Part shown: positions 12,401 to 22,349 of the stretch, piece after piece
Position numbering within the stretch: position 1 is the first letter of the stretch
Layout of the letters: each line of letters opens with the position of its first letter
Origin: Amoebophrya sp. A120
Taxonomy: Eukaryota; Sar; Dinophyceae; Syndiniales; Amoebophryaceae
DNA: 64,000 nt
Assembly (NCBI GenBank): GCA_905178155.1
Contig: CAJINV010000012.1
Span: forward strand, 2,632,707 to 2,696,706
Direction: 5' to 3'
Position numbers and translations under genes: made by a program
Notes under the pieces: generated by a model
The model's input: only the letters and a program-made list of their open reading frames with translations
Told to the model about the DNA's origin: nothing
The model's database searches: none

Positions 12401-14241
12401 AGGAAGGGCCTTGCGCTTCTTGCGTGACAGATTTGGCGCAGATTCTCAGCCTGTTTGGCCGTCTGAGGATTTGTCATGCGAAGCAGCTTGATGGCGTTGA
12501 TAGTCAAAGCAATTTTGCATGACAAATCATGTAACAGTTGAGAGTGTAACAGTTGAGAGCGCCATATCGCGGATGCTGGCATTCTGGTCGTTGAACCCGT
12601 TCTGCAAACTGTCGAAGATGGTCGTGCGCACGATCGTCTCTTCCATCTTGAAGACGTATCCGAACAGCGCGGTCAACAGCCTGTAGCGAATCGCCCGGTC
12701 CGGCGCCTTGAACTGCTCTAGGATGAACGGTTGGCAGTACTGCTGGAATTCCTGTTTGTCACTGGTTTCCTCGCAAATGCGCAGCATGATCGGAAAAACG
12801 ACCGGCTTTAATTCCGGCGCGGAGAACTTGTGCGCCTGGAGAATGTGGGGGCGGATTAGAGAGAAAATGTTGAAGGTCTTGGTGGTAGTACTTCCCGCCC
12901 CGCCGGAAGGTGTAGTTGACGAATAATTCCCTCCAGATGCAAACGACGCATTACTAGCTGCGTTCTTGATCGCGTCCAATTGTGCCGGTAAAATGGTTTC
13001 GAAAAACTTGTACTTCTCGACGGCCTCCTTGACGTGGAATTCCTCCAGGTACTGCATGATGCGGATCACCGGATTTTGCTTGAAAAACTGGCAGTCCAGA
13101 ACCCGCTGCAACAGAGTCTTTGTCGCATTTGTTACGTGCCGCCCGCTCACTGCTCTTGTGGTCTTCATCTCTTGTTCCAAATTCTTCTATCAAATGTAAA
13201 AATGTTTGGGTCTGGAAATTTGTAATGCTAAAAGTGAATGGGAGTTCCACTGCAATACGGAGCCAAGCATGACAAATTTTTGGGCTCCTATGTGTTGCGT
13301 GTTCCGCATGGCAAACTGCGTTTTTGCATGACAGGTAAGAGGACAGCTTTGTGCCCATGCATCACAGATTCTTGAGCCATGTCAGACATGCATGACAAAT
13401 GTAGCAATCTTCCAGACCCAGACATTTTTACATTTGATATCTTCAACTCCGTGACGACACTGGCCGGCGCTTGGCGGACGGTCGCATTCAGGTCGTCGAA
13501 CAGCCCGGCGGTTTTGAAAATCGCGTGGAGACCCAAAAAATCTAAATGCTGATTGCTGTTCAACTCAAACACATTCAGCAGACCGTTTTCCCGCAGCTGG
13601 TGATTCCCCCGTCGCTTCGTCAAAATCAACTCGCTATTAATATCGTAAGCACCGTCGTTGCTCGCGCAAAGTTCGAACCCGCCCAACCGACAGTCGTTGG
13701 ATTCCTCGGTGACGAAAAGGGAGAAGAGGTCGAGCAAATTGTGGTTTTTGTTGCTGTTGTTGATCAGAAACTGCAGCGCTTTCGTAACTTGAAACAGTGC
13801 CCACACGTTGTTTTCGAGAAAAGGTTTCATGAGGGGTCTCACCTGCTCCGTGACAATCAACACTCGGAAATTCGACGCATCAGCCGAGGAACTGTTTGCA
13901 CCAGCTTTCGAAGACAAATTGTCAGCACTGGAAGACGAACCACCAGCATTCATCCCGAATGAGGATCCACCTCCCGAAGAGCAGTTACTGCTGGTATCCA
14001 ACAACTTCAACACATACGGGTGTCGGACCTGTTTCAAAACCAGCGCCTGGTTCAGCGCGAACTGTTTGTTCTCGGAATTAGTGCTGACCCAAACGGAGGC
14101 TTTGGTGTTGTTGGGGCAGTTCTTTTTCGTTGCGTCGTACACGTCCCAGATACCGACAGAGAAAGCGGGTTCTTTCTGCTCATCATACACCCAGTTGGGC
14201 AGCTCCTGCTGCGTGATGTTGGACAGGAAACGGGACAGCAT
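9497..14241 (-). CDS. SCYL: SCY1-like (SCYL) pseudokinase, 8 exons
   Basis: SCYL proteins are catalytically inactive kinase-like proteins followed by HEAT repeats; they act in Golgi/COPI trafficking and tRNA export. Exons: 14241-13440, 13182-12567, 12326-12284, 12026-11941, 11826-11688, 11533-11475, 11182-9881, 9725-9497. The sum is 3276 nt, 1091 aa. All seven introns are introners. Kinase-like part (about 1-265): VRHPYVLKLLDTS, then VWALFQVTKALQFL, then CRLGGFEL where an active kinase has DFG, and no HRD catalytic loop, as in the family. HEAT part: DRAIRYRLL, SIREATVKAMVVLC (created only after an introner is removed), RTNVCICFGKIATL. The C-terminus is long and Ser/Thr/Pro-rich, with acidic-aromatic motifs WGDDFFGDDF and AFWDEFD at the tail, which suggest adaptor binding. 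Start MLSRFLSNI precedes the conserved N-terminal segment. Confidence 0.88.
9731..9880. mobile_element. Introner G1 (family G)
   Basis: Left end tatgcaatacaaatttgctg, then tacatgtac. Right end is the inverse (gtacatgtacaggaaattta, then ggata). Exact duplication gcgct at 9726-9730 and 9881-9885. It is 150 bp and joins NYSA to MSNKDK in SCYL. Confidence 0.93.
11188..11474. mobile_element. Introner E1 (family E)
   Basis: TIR tatcctgagtaaaaacgtcc with an imperfect inverse (ggacgtttttaaatacgata). Exact duplication cgaca at 11183-11187 and 11475-11479. It is 287 bp and lies in the HEAT region of SCYL. Confidence 0.92.
11539..11687. mobile_element. Introner A6 (family A)
   Basis: TIR tatgcattacaaaagtatcg and its inverse. 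Flanks ggtgt (11534-11538) and ggtga (11688-11692) differ at one base. About 149 bp; removal restores VTSRILKAAF in SCYL. Confidence 0.92.
11832..11940. mobile_element. Introner F1 (family F), minimal 109 bp
   Basis: TIR tatccaggaaaaaacaccca, continuing tccccatcca, with a perfect inverse at the right end. Exact duplication acctt at 11827-11831 and 11941-11945. More than half of the element is inverted repeat. It is the only family F copy here. Confidence 0.93.
12032..12283. mobile_element. Introner D1 (family D)
   Basis: TIR tatcaaatgtaaaaatgtct, then gggtctgg, and its inverse. Exact duplication gttgt at 12027-12031 and 12284-12288. It is 252 bp and leaves a 43-nt exon between it and B2 in SCYL. 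Confidence 0.94.
12332..12566. mobile_element. Introner B2 (family B)
   Basis: TIR tatggcgttctcaaacgtta and its inverse. Exact duplication tcgcg at 12327-12331 and 12567-12571. It is 235 bp. It splits the conserved HEAT motif SIRE|ATVKAM of SCYL, which reappears only after removal. Confidence 0.95.
13188..13439. mobile_element. Introner D2 (family D)
   Basis: TIR tatcaaatgtaaaaatgttt and its inverse. Exact duplication tcttc at 13183-13187 and 13440-13444. It is 252 bp, at the kinase/HEAT boundary of SCYL. Confidence 0.94.
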
Positions 14242-15048
14242 GTTTTGGTGTCGTGGGTCGCTTCTTGTAGTTAGCAGCTACTATATGGCTTGCTGACAGA
14301 CAGAGAACGTTCGGTCGTGGTGTGGTCGTACGTGGTCCAAAGCCCAACACCAGAGCAGCTGATGTGAGAACAGCAACAGAAGTAAGCGTCGCAGCTCTAC
14401 TACTGCCTCAGGTCAGGTGGGTCTACGTCTCGCGCCGCTGCGTACGACGAGAACAAACATCATGTCCATACGTTTATGTTTTGTCTGCTTCGCCTTGCTC
14501 AAGACCTCTCAAGATCAAAAATCCGGTGTACCTCTAAAGGAAGTCGTGGAAAAAATCTCCAACTGCAGACACATACCTCATTGGCCCCGCTGTGGTACTA
14601 GGCAATTATATTTATAAACTCTTGAACCACATCTCTCGCTTGCCTTTTGTCGCTCTGGTGATGAAGGACCACTGCTCATGGTAGTTGTCGTCAACATCAT
14701 TTAATGTATGTGCATCAACACTGATCAATTACTTGCTTCTTCCACCTATCCCACAACTCCAATTTAGAATGGTCCGCGCCAGTCAGTGGCGAGGCACAGC
14801 AGTAGAATCTTGGATTTTATTTTTGTTGTACGTCAGTCAGGATCGGTGGAGCTGGAGATGAGTTGTAATCTGAAACGGCGTCAGAGTGGTACTTGTAGCC
14901 CGTAGGCGGAAAAGAAAATCATAGCGGTGCCGATCGTCGAATTTTCTCGCTCTCGGGACGTACTTTTCATCAAATGAGCTACTGTCCGTGGTCTCGCGGC
15001 AGATCATACATAATTTGCATCTCAACAATTCTCGCCACTTCAACATTT
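14242..15048. other. Intergenic, SCYL upstream region
   Basis: This holds the upstream region of SCYL and the 3' flank of the secreted-protein gene. I see no domain-bearing open frame, introner or structured RNA. Confidence 0.5.
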
Positions 15049-15660
15049 CTACTTCGCGCACGGCTTCAGGGGCTCATCGAGCATGTGGTCCTCCAGGTAC
15101 TTCGGGTCCTGGGACTTCTCCACATCCCCGCCCGCGTGGCGGGGTGGCGGCTCTGGGCACAAGACCTGCACACTGGCCTGCAACCGATCCCATTTCTGTT
15201 GCCACTTCTCAATGTCGGAGCAGCTGGACGCTATAATCATGGAGAAGTTTTTTATACAGGGTTGATGTTAGTTTGGCTTTGTTGTAGAACTTCGATGTAT
15301 GCATTTGGATTTGCTTGCTCTTCTGGTGAGAATGATACTTGTATGCCTATGCTCAAGTGGTCTGTCTATCATGCGTGACTTTCTGCAACTGTAATAATGA
15401 AAGCTATTTTTGATAGATGGTATTAAAAAAGCACCTGTCGCTTCAAAAATCGGTCCACAGAAGTGTTGCTGGCACTTGGCTTTTGCGTCTTTTTCCAGCG
15501 AGTGGCAGATTGCGTCGGTTTGGTCCAGGTAGCGCCAGCAATTGCTTCGCGTGTCGGTCTCTTTTGGCGGTTTGGAGGTTTTCGTCGGGAGGTTCAATGC
15601 CAAAGACGCTACTGGCAGTAGGACGAGAAAAAGTCGCCGGAGCGACGCGGGCGCAGCCAT
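15049..15660 (-). CDS. Small secreted Cys-containing protein, 2 exons
   Basis: Exon 1 is 15660-15435 and exon 2 is 15230-15049, giving 408 nt (135 aa). The intron (15434-15231) is GT-AG with donor GTGCTT. The N-terminus MAAPASLRRLFLVLLPVASL is a good signal peptide, with cleavage likely after the ALNLP region. The mature part has at least six Cys (NCWRYL, AICHSLE, AKCQQHFCGP, SSCSD, VLCPEP, KPCAK), which suggests disulfide bonding outside the cell or in the secretory pathway. An in-frame ATG 11 codons upstream (15693) is possible but would bury the signal peptide. No family is recognised. A secreted effector or cell-surface component is plausible for a parasite, but that is inference. It has no introners. 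Confidence 0.65.
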
Positions 15661-15693
15661 GACGTCAACTGCTGCTGGACTTGGACTACGCAT

Positions 15694-17667
15694 GGTGCAA
15701 TAACGTTGTGGCGTGGTGAGTAAAATGAAAAGAGAAGCAGCGCCAGTGTCAACCGGCCTCGATCTACCAATGATCAAAATTACAAGCGCCAATGTGCCAA
15801 GACTAATCCGGGCGTCTAAGGAAACACACTCCGCGACCATCAACGCCTACGATTCACTCAACGAACCGAACTTGTGCCGGTGCAACGCCTGGACCAAATA
15901 TTATCTGGTGTGACCCAGAGAGACACACACTTATTTCACACTGCCGCGGGGATGCGGGGGGCGATAAATCATTCACCACGCGATGACAAGTACAAGTAGC
16001 TACTGTGTAGATGAACAAACACCACCTAGCATTGCAGACGGCAGACACAGAAAAAACGGGAGGCACGGGACGCGCCGCCCCCTTGGCCAAGCAATAACAG
16101 CGGGCGGCTATTCCACAACTCAGAAGAAAACGGGCCTTCGCGGGCGGTTCTTCGATCTACCAGAGCACGCGCAACACATCATCAATGCAACCCGGCAAGA
16201 CCTCCTCCTTGGGCGAAGTCCTGCGGGCTGCCCCAAAGGCGCGCAAACATGCGAGCGCAGCGTCCGTGGGTGCGTCCACCACGAAGCCAGAGGCCGACTG
16301 ATTGGCGCGCCAGGGCGGCCGGGGGCTACAGAGAAGGGATTCTTGCCCAACCTGCCGCCCATGGGGGCCGGCCATCCGCACCGCAGGGCCCGCGCGCTGG
16401 GCCCACTACCTGTGACCCAGCCACGACAGGCACTCTGCCAAACGCGCCGCCCGCCGGCCCCGGCAACGCTGACCAAAGGAGCTCGCGCGGCGCCACGGCC
16501 CAAACCCCCGACCGGGCCGCCGGCCTACCAGGCCGACCGAAGAACACCCGCCCTATCTGCCGCCGGGGCGCAGGTGGGGGCGGGGGGGCGCCGGGAATGG
16601 CGGCGCGCCACGAGGGCAGAAGGGAAACACGGGACAAAGGCGCGCGCCGGCTTCGGGCTGGTTGCTGTTCCGGTTCTCTCCGCCTTTCTCTCGAACCGCT
16701 TCGACGGCCGGCAGTCGGCTCGGCTCGCGCGGGGGCGGTGACGGAATGCCCGGGATCGATTTCCACGAACCATCCCGAGGGGCGGGCCCACCAAACGCGC
16801 CGGCGGGCGGGCGCGCCGGCCCCCCTGGCCACCCGAGGCCCGCCGGGACGCCGGGCGCGGCGCGAGGGCATCGAACACGGGCCGCGGAGAGAGACCATCG
16901 GCCCAGTGGCCACGCTTCTAATTTTCCCCCTTTTCCCTCTCCCTCTCTCTCTTTGCTGTTCCTCGCCCCCCCTGTTTTCGTCGGTCCAGGCGATCGCAAG
17001 GCAGACTAAAGCCGCACAGAAAGGGCGCCGCGCTGCTGCCCCGCCGGCGCCCGCTCGCCTTTCACAGACAGGCCGCGCCAGAGGCGCGCCACCCTCTCCA
17101 ACTTCAGCAGCCTCCGTGGGTGGTCTTGCGAAGTCCGCGGCCTCTTCTGGGCGTCCCCCGCGGCGCCGCGGGTTCGCGAGCATTGCGCCGAACAAAGAAG
17201 CCGGCGGACGGGCAAGAGCGGCCGGCCCAGCCGCCAGGGGCGCGATTTCCGCCACCCGTCTGCTACAGTGTGTCGCCGGCAAAGGCCTCCGCAACTTGGG
17301 AAAGTGGCACGCCCCAACCCTTCTAACCCTACCGGCTGCGGTGTACTGGCAACACAGGCGCGTGACAACATTGCCAGACGAACACTAGGGGAAACAGACA
17401 ACTACCTTCGCTGCCGAACATCAGCGAGCGGCACTGCATCCGATGGGAATACCTCTCAAGTGCTGCTAGTAACAGGGAACGGCAATTTGCAACTCAACGT
17501 CGGGGCCGTCCCTGCGATCGAGAGCGGCTCTCGTGCTTGTAATTTGGCAAAATGAAATAAAATATGATCCTAGCCACTACGTACAAGTATTGTACGGCAT
17601 CACTGCACCGTGTTTGGAAAGCGGAAAATGAATTCGGTCATCTGTCTTTGCAAAAACACTTTCATCT
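15694..17667. other. Gene-poor region with GC-rich island (about 16060-17540)
   Basis: A stretch of about 1.5 kb is strikingly GC-rich, full of ggcc and cgcgcc words and unlike the neighbouring genes. Long open frames exist on both strands (379 and 322 codons), as expected from GC-rich DNA lacking stop codons. Their translations are Arg/Pro/Ala/Gly-rich with no recognisable domain. I could not find terminal repeats. It may be an old mobile element or non-coding satellite-like DNA. Confidence 0.5.
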
Positions 17668-19941
17668 TCAACTCTTCTTCAACTTCATCTTTCCACCTCC
17701 TCCTCCTCCTCCCGTCTCCCCGTCCTCGACCCCGTCCACAAATCCCCACTTCACCGCCAAGCTCCGCATGGCCCACACGGCGGTGTACGAGATCAACGGC
17801 AGCGAGACAAACGTGATGAAAAACATTGTCGGCTCGTAGCACGCGTTGCCCAGACAGGTTTTACCGTTCTGTCCGTTTTTGGGGCCCAACTTCTTCACAA
17901 CTTCCAAATTGTTCCCGGCGTGGCCGATCCACACCGTGCTCAACACCAGCGACCCCACCTTCGCCACGGCGTACAGCGTCCCGGCCACCTCCTGCTTCAG
18001 CTGCCGACACATCAGCGGGACCAGGGTGGAGATGGCCCCGAAAGCCAAGCCGATGATGACCGCGGCGGGCGTGAGGAAGGTCGGCAGTCCCGTGGCAATC
18101 AGTCCGGTGGTGGTGCATATCGCAAGAAAAAACTGCTTCACTGTGAACTTGTAAATGCAGAATATGTATCTGAGAAGTATTTGTCTTGCCACACATGCAA
18201 GACAGTGGATTTTTAGCTGTGTTTTCCCTTAGCGATCTCGCATGGCAAATTTTCTCTGTGATGTAGGACAAGCTTGTGATGCAAAACTTGCAAAATCCTT
18301 ACAGGGAAAAACTTTTTACGTGCGATAGTGCACCCGGTGACAAACGTGGTCATCCACACCCAGAACTCCAACGTCAAGGACTTCATCGTGTTCTGCCGCT
18401 ATCCACAGTAAATTTCCCGTACACGTACAAATGCGGTCTCTGCATGGCAAAACATCATCATCATCATGTAGTGGACACCCGCACCCAGCGCCACAGGTCA
18501 AGGATCCCCTCCCCGGGGGGTGGGTGAGGAAGCACTTTCGGCGACCTCATCATACAAAAGCCGAGCGCTACCACGGCAAGTCGCCCCAATAAAAGTACCG
18601 ACCAGTCGGGAGCTACCCACCACACCTGCAAAACGTTTCAGTTTCTTCTTTCCTAGTTTATCATGACAAGCTTTACACTCCAAATTGGTAAAATTTGTGA
18701 TGCATCTTATACATGAACGGGAAATTTGTACTGCATAGCCGCACCGTCAAGTCCACGATCGGGCCGGCCAGGAGCCGCCCCACGGTGCTAGAGGAGAAAT
18801 ACAGCGACCGCACGTTCGCGGATTCCTTGTCGGTGAACCCCGCGGCGTCCGCCATGGACCCGAGGTGCGCGATGAACACCATGGCAACGGACCAGGTCAC
18901 CAGGGTGGCGGAAAATAAAGCGATAAAATCGCGGCCGAGGATGATCTGCGCCATACTGGAAGATGAACCTGCCTGCGTACTACTTGTTCCCCCGGTAGCA
19001 CCAGAAGATTTTGGCCCTTTTTTGATCTTGTTGTTGGACCGACTCCGCAGGGCGCTGGAGCTGCGACGGGTGGTTTGCTTCGCCGTGCCGGGGGTTTTGG
19101 ACCGGTTGCGCCCGGATCCTCGAGAGGACAATACACTAACTGGGGTTTGGGTCATTTTAGGGGTGTTCGTACTAGCAGCTGGAGCTGTGCTTGCCGAGGA
19201 AGAAGACGTTCCTGCGGCGGTTCTTTTGTTCTTTTCCGGAGAGGACGAGGCGTCCTCGTTCGCACCATGATCTTCTGCAAGAACTCCTGCTGTACTACTA
19301 GTTGTTGAAGGTCCAGCAGATGTTGAAAAGAGCAATTTCGTGAAGGGAGCGTAACCCAAAAGCAGCAGACCGGACACCATGGCCGAGAAGAAGAAGTGCT
19401 GCTCGATGTCCGGCTTGAAAAAGGAGTCGTACGCAGCGACCCAGAGGGTCGCGCCTAGCCCGAACGACGCGGCGCAAATGCTGCCCACAATGCCCTTGAA
19501 CTGCGCCGGGGTTTTCTTCTGGGCTTCCATCTGGGCCATGATGATTGCGGCCCCGGTGGCCTGGGCGTCCATCGCGAAGAAGAGGCCGAACAGCGTGGCG
19601 CGGAGCGATTTGTTTTGCGCGAGGAAGAGGGAGAATTGGGTTGCGGGAAAAAAGCCCTTCGCGCCCGCCACGCAGAACATCCCTAGGTTGCCGACCAGCT
19701 TGAGAAAACCGGAGAGTACGGAGGTGACTACCATGCCCTTTTTGTCGTACAGGTAGCCCATGTGGACCACGAAATTCTGCCCCAGATTCGCATAGGTAAA
19801 CACGTACGCCGCGGTTACCTCGTCAAAGTCAAAATGCTGCCGGAAATCGCCCTTCCACGCGGAGTAGCTGTAGATGAAGCTGATACCGCAGAGGACACAC
19901 ACGGTGTAAAGTAGCAGAAGGAGGAAACGAGGCGTCAACAT
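17668..19941 (-). CDS. Nodulin-like MFS transporter, 3 exons
   Basis: Major facilitator superfamily membrane carrier; the nodulin-like/MCH1-type subgroup is the best match by eye. Exons 19941-18738, 18394-18328 and 18112-17668 sum to 1716 nt, 571 aa. Helices are visible from residue 5 (FLLLLLYTVCVLCGISFIYS). Family-like features include YVFTYANLGQNFVVHMGYLY near 46-65, STVGRLLAGPIVDL before the first introner, and GLAFGAISTLVPLMCRQL late in the protein, matching the GxGYGxxWSLVP region of the group. A Ser/Thr/Lys-rich cytosolic loop of about 125 residues lies between the two helix bundles. Both introns are introners (G2, H1). The substrate cannot be told from sequence. Confidence 0.8.
18118..18327. 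mobile_element. Introner H1 (family H)
   Basis: Left end tatcgcaagaaaaaactgct and right end aaactttttacgtgcgata form an imperfect inverted repeat. Exact duplication gtgca at 18113-18117 and 18328-18332. It is 210 bp. Removal restores VTGCTTTGLIATG in the MFS gene. Only copy of this family in the window. Confidence 0.88.
18400..18737. mobile_element. Introner G2 (family G), long form
   Basis: Left end tatccacagtaaatttcccg and right end cgggaaatttgtactgcata match family G. Exact duplication gccgc at 18395-18399 and 18738-18742. It is 338 bp against 150 bp for G1; about 150-190 bp in the middle are extra. Removal of the whole plus gccgc joins LTVR to QNTMKS in frame. Confidence 0.85.
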
Positions 19942-22349
19942 GGTGATGAAGGTCGTTTTTGATTGCTTGGTGTCGTGGATGACGTCAATCTACGTTGATA
20001 GGTGAAATAGTTCCTCGATGTGCTTGATGTAGTCTATCGGGCCTTTTTCAAAAACACATCGTCGCGAAAGAAGCTGTCGTCAACACTGAAGCAAGCACTC
20101 GGAACAGGTAGCGCATAGAGATACTTTCTCTCGTGAGGTTGCAAGCTTGTCTGTGAGGGTAATTTCGTTTTTGATCTGAGACGAATCAATGCACTTTTTA
20201 TAGCGTAAAGTAGGCACACAGAGACAGAATCGGGAAACATGATGGCGAGCTTTCATCAGTAATGCCAGGATCAGACCACATTTGGATTTTCACCGCGCTT
20301 GAAAAGAACCGCTCGCGCTCGTCCAATACTAATAAAGCCACCCGCACTATTATTTGTTCCCTCATACAACACTTTTATGTTTTGAATCTTTTTCGAGCCT
20401 CAACATCCTGGGTGGATTCTTCGGGCGAGGAACGAACAACAACTGACAAGCAAGAACTACGAACACACTCACACAAGCCAATCAATGGCCAGCAGGCCTC
20501 AAAGGTAGGTAGGACGGAAACCGCCGGCAACGGCATCGACGCACGCATCAACCGCCAGAATTCCTAACTAGCTACAGCAGAGCTGTCGACGCCGGCAACT
20601 GCTCGACGCTGGCAGGCGTCACTGAGTCTCCGTCCCCGGAAATCAAATGGGCTGCGCGCTGGCTTGTCACACCAAGCGCCCGCCCCATCCAAGCATGCGC
20701 GCCGCCATCTGACTGCGGCCGACAACCTCAGGGGCGGGCGAACACCACCCATGCTATAGGGGGGGCGGGCGGTTAAATCCCGGTAGGGGGGCTGGCGCTA
20801 GGCGACAACCACACGCGCCCCGCCCTCGTGTTGGCGTCTTGCGCCGAACAAAAATAACCAAGCCCCGGCGGGGCGCGCACCACGCCCGCCGCAGAAAAAA
20901 AACAGGCGCGGCCCGCCGCATGGATGCGGGGGCCCGCCGCGCTGGCCGCCTGGCGCGGTCGGAGCCGACCGACTACCGGGCAACCCCACCCGCAGCCCGC
21001 GGGCGCAAAAACATACGAAAGGGGTCGCTCGGGCCAAAATAAACGGGACAGGCCTGGTTCTCCTTTACCAGCAAAGGACTTGAGCGGCGCTTTCCGCTCC
21101 TCCATATCAACACAATGGGCGCCCTATCCCTCTCGGACCCGAATGGGACATCGGCCAACACAAGTTTGCATTTGCTACCCGGGCCGCGGCTAAGCTTCCG
21201 TCCTCGGAGGCGGGGGGGGCGAGACAGCCCGGCGGCCCCGTTGCGTCGCGAGGCGCAGTGTTCGCTGACCGCCCCGCGCACGCGGCGGGGGCTCTCGGCC
21301 AACTCAGACCGCCTCCGTCCCTGCTAGCCGGATGGAAAAAGGCGCAGCCCGCTAGCATAAAGGGCCCGCCGGCAAACGGGCCGCCGCGGCGCATGGGGGC
21401 CAGCTGCGCCGCCGGACGGACCGAGGCGCCCGCCTCCTGCGGCCAGGGGGCCCAAACGGGCCCGGCCCGCCCAAAGGATAGGACAGTGAATGGCCGGGCC
21501 GGGCGGGCGCGCGCGGTAGAGGGCCCCGCCCCCGGCAGAGCCGGCCGGTGAAACCTCTCAAGCAACCATCCGGGGCGCGGGCGGACGCGGTGGGGGGCCG
21601 GAGCGAGTCGCGCCGGCCCTGGCTTTGGTGGTCGCACCATTGGGGACCCCGTCGCGGGTCGGGCCGGGTTGCCCGCCATTGTGCGCGAATGGAAACCATG
21701 CCCGGGCTGCTCTGGAGGCCCCAACCAAGACCCCTCCCAAACGCACGGCCCGGTGGGTGTCCGGAAATACCAACACCCCGCGGCCCCGCGGGCGCGTTGC
21801 GACCTTCCGGCCGCGCCTCCAGCCGCGGCAGTGGGCAGAAGACACGCGGGCAGGGCAGTGATGGCGGACCATTCCCACGGAGGCCACCGCGCGTTTTTTT
21901 TGTGAAGGCGGCCCCGCTTTCTGTCTTTTCTGCCCAAACTGGGACAAAAAGAAACGACGCCGCCCCTCGCCGCTTCTGCGCGGATCCGCTTGGTGTTTTC
22001 GTCGTAAACGAAGTCAAAGAGTTCTCGCACAAACGGAAGTGCAGCAACGCGAATAACACACAAAAAGTTCGCGACTGGGAACACTATGTAAGCAGCTTCT
22101 TTCGAGCCTACTTCGTGCGTGTGTACAGCTGAAGCTTTTCACGAAGGAGCGGTTTTTCTATTTTGTGATTTGCCAGTGTGCTTCAGTTGTGTTATTCAGA
22201 TGCGTTCAGAAGGTTTATCTTCATCACATCTCAAACAGCTTCCATCTGCGGCACCAGAGGCAAGATTGCAATAAATATCGTCCAGATGAACTGAAAAAAG
22301 TTCAGGTCTTGGTCGTAATTTCCCGTCCTCCTCACAAGAACAAAAATCT
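19942..22349. other. Intergenic with second GC-rich island (about 20440-22030)
   Basis: The MFS upstream region is followed by about 1.6 kb of very GC-rich DNA with overlapping open frames on both strands. The longest is 325 codons on the minus strand and is Pro/Arg/Gly/Ala-rich. None shows a domain, and codon use is unlike the neighbours. No terminal repeats were found. The last 300 bp are the RPL7 3' flank. Confidence 0.5.

Noticed and set aside
16249-17388. 379-codon plus-strand and overlapping 322-codon minus-strand open frames
   Set aside because: GC-rich DNA lacks stop codons by chance. Both translations are Arg/Pro/Gly/Ala-rich without domains, and they overlap each other.
21107-22084. 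325-codon minus-strand open frame in the second GC-rich island
   Set aside because: Same reasoning: overlapping open frames on both strands, no domain, and composition unlike the real genes.
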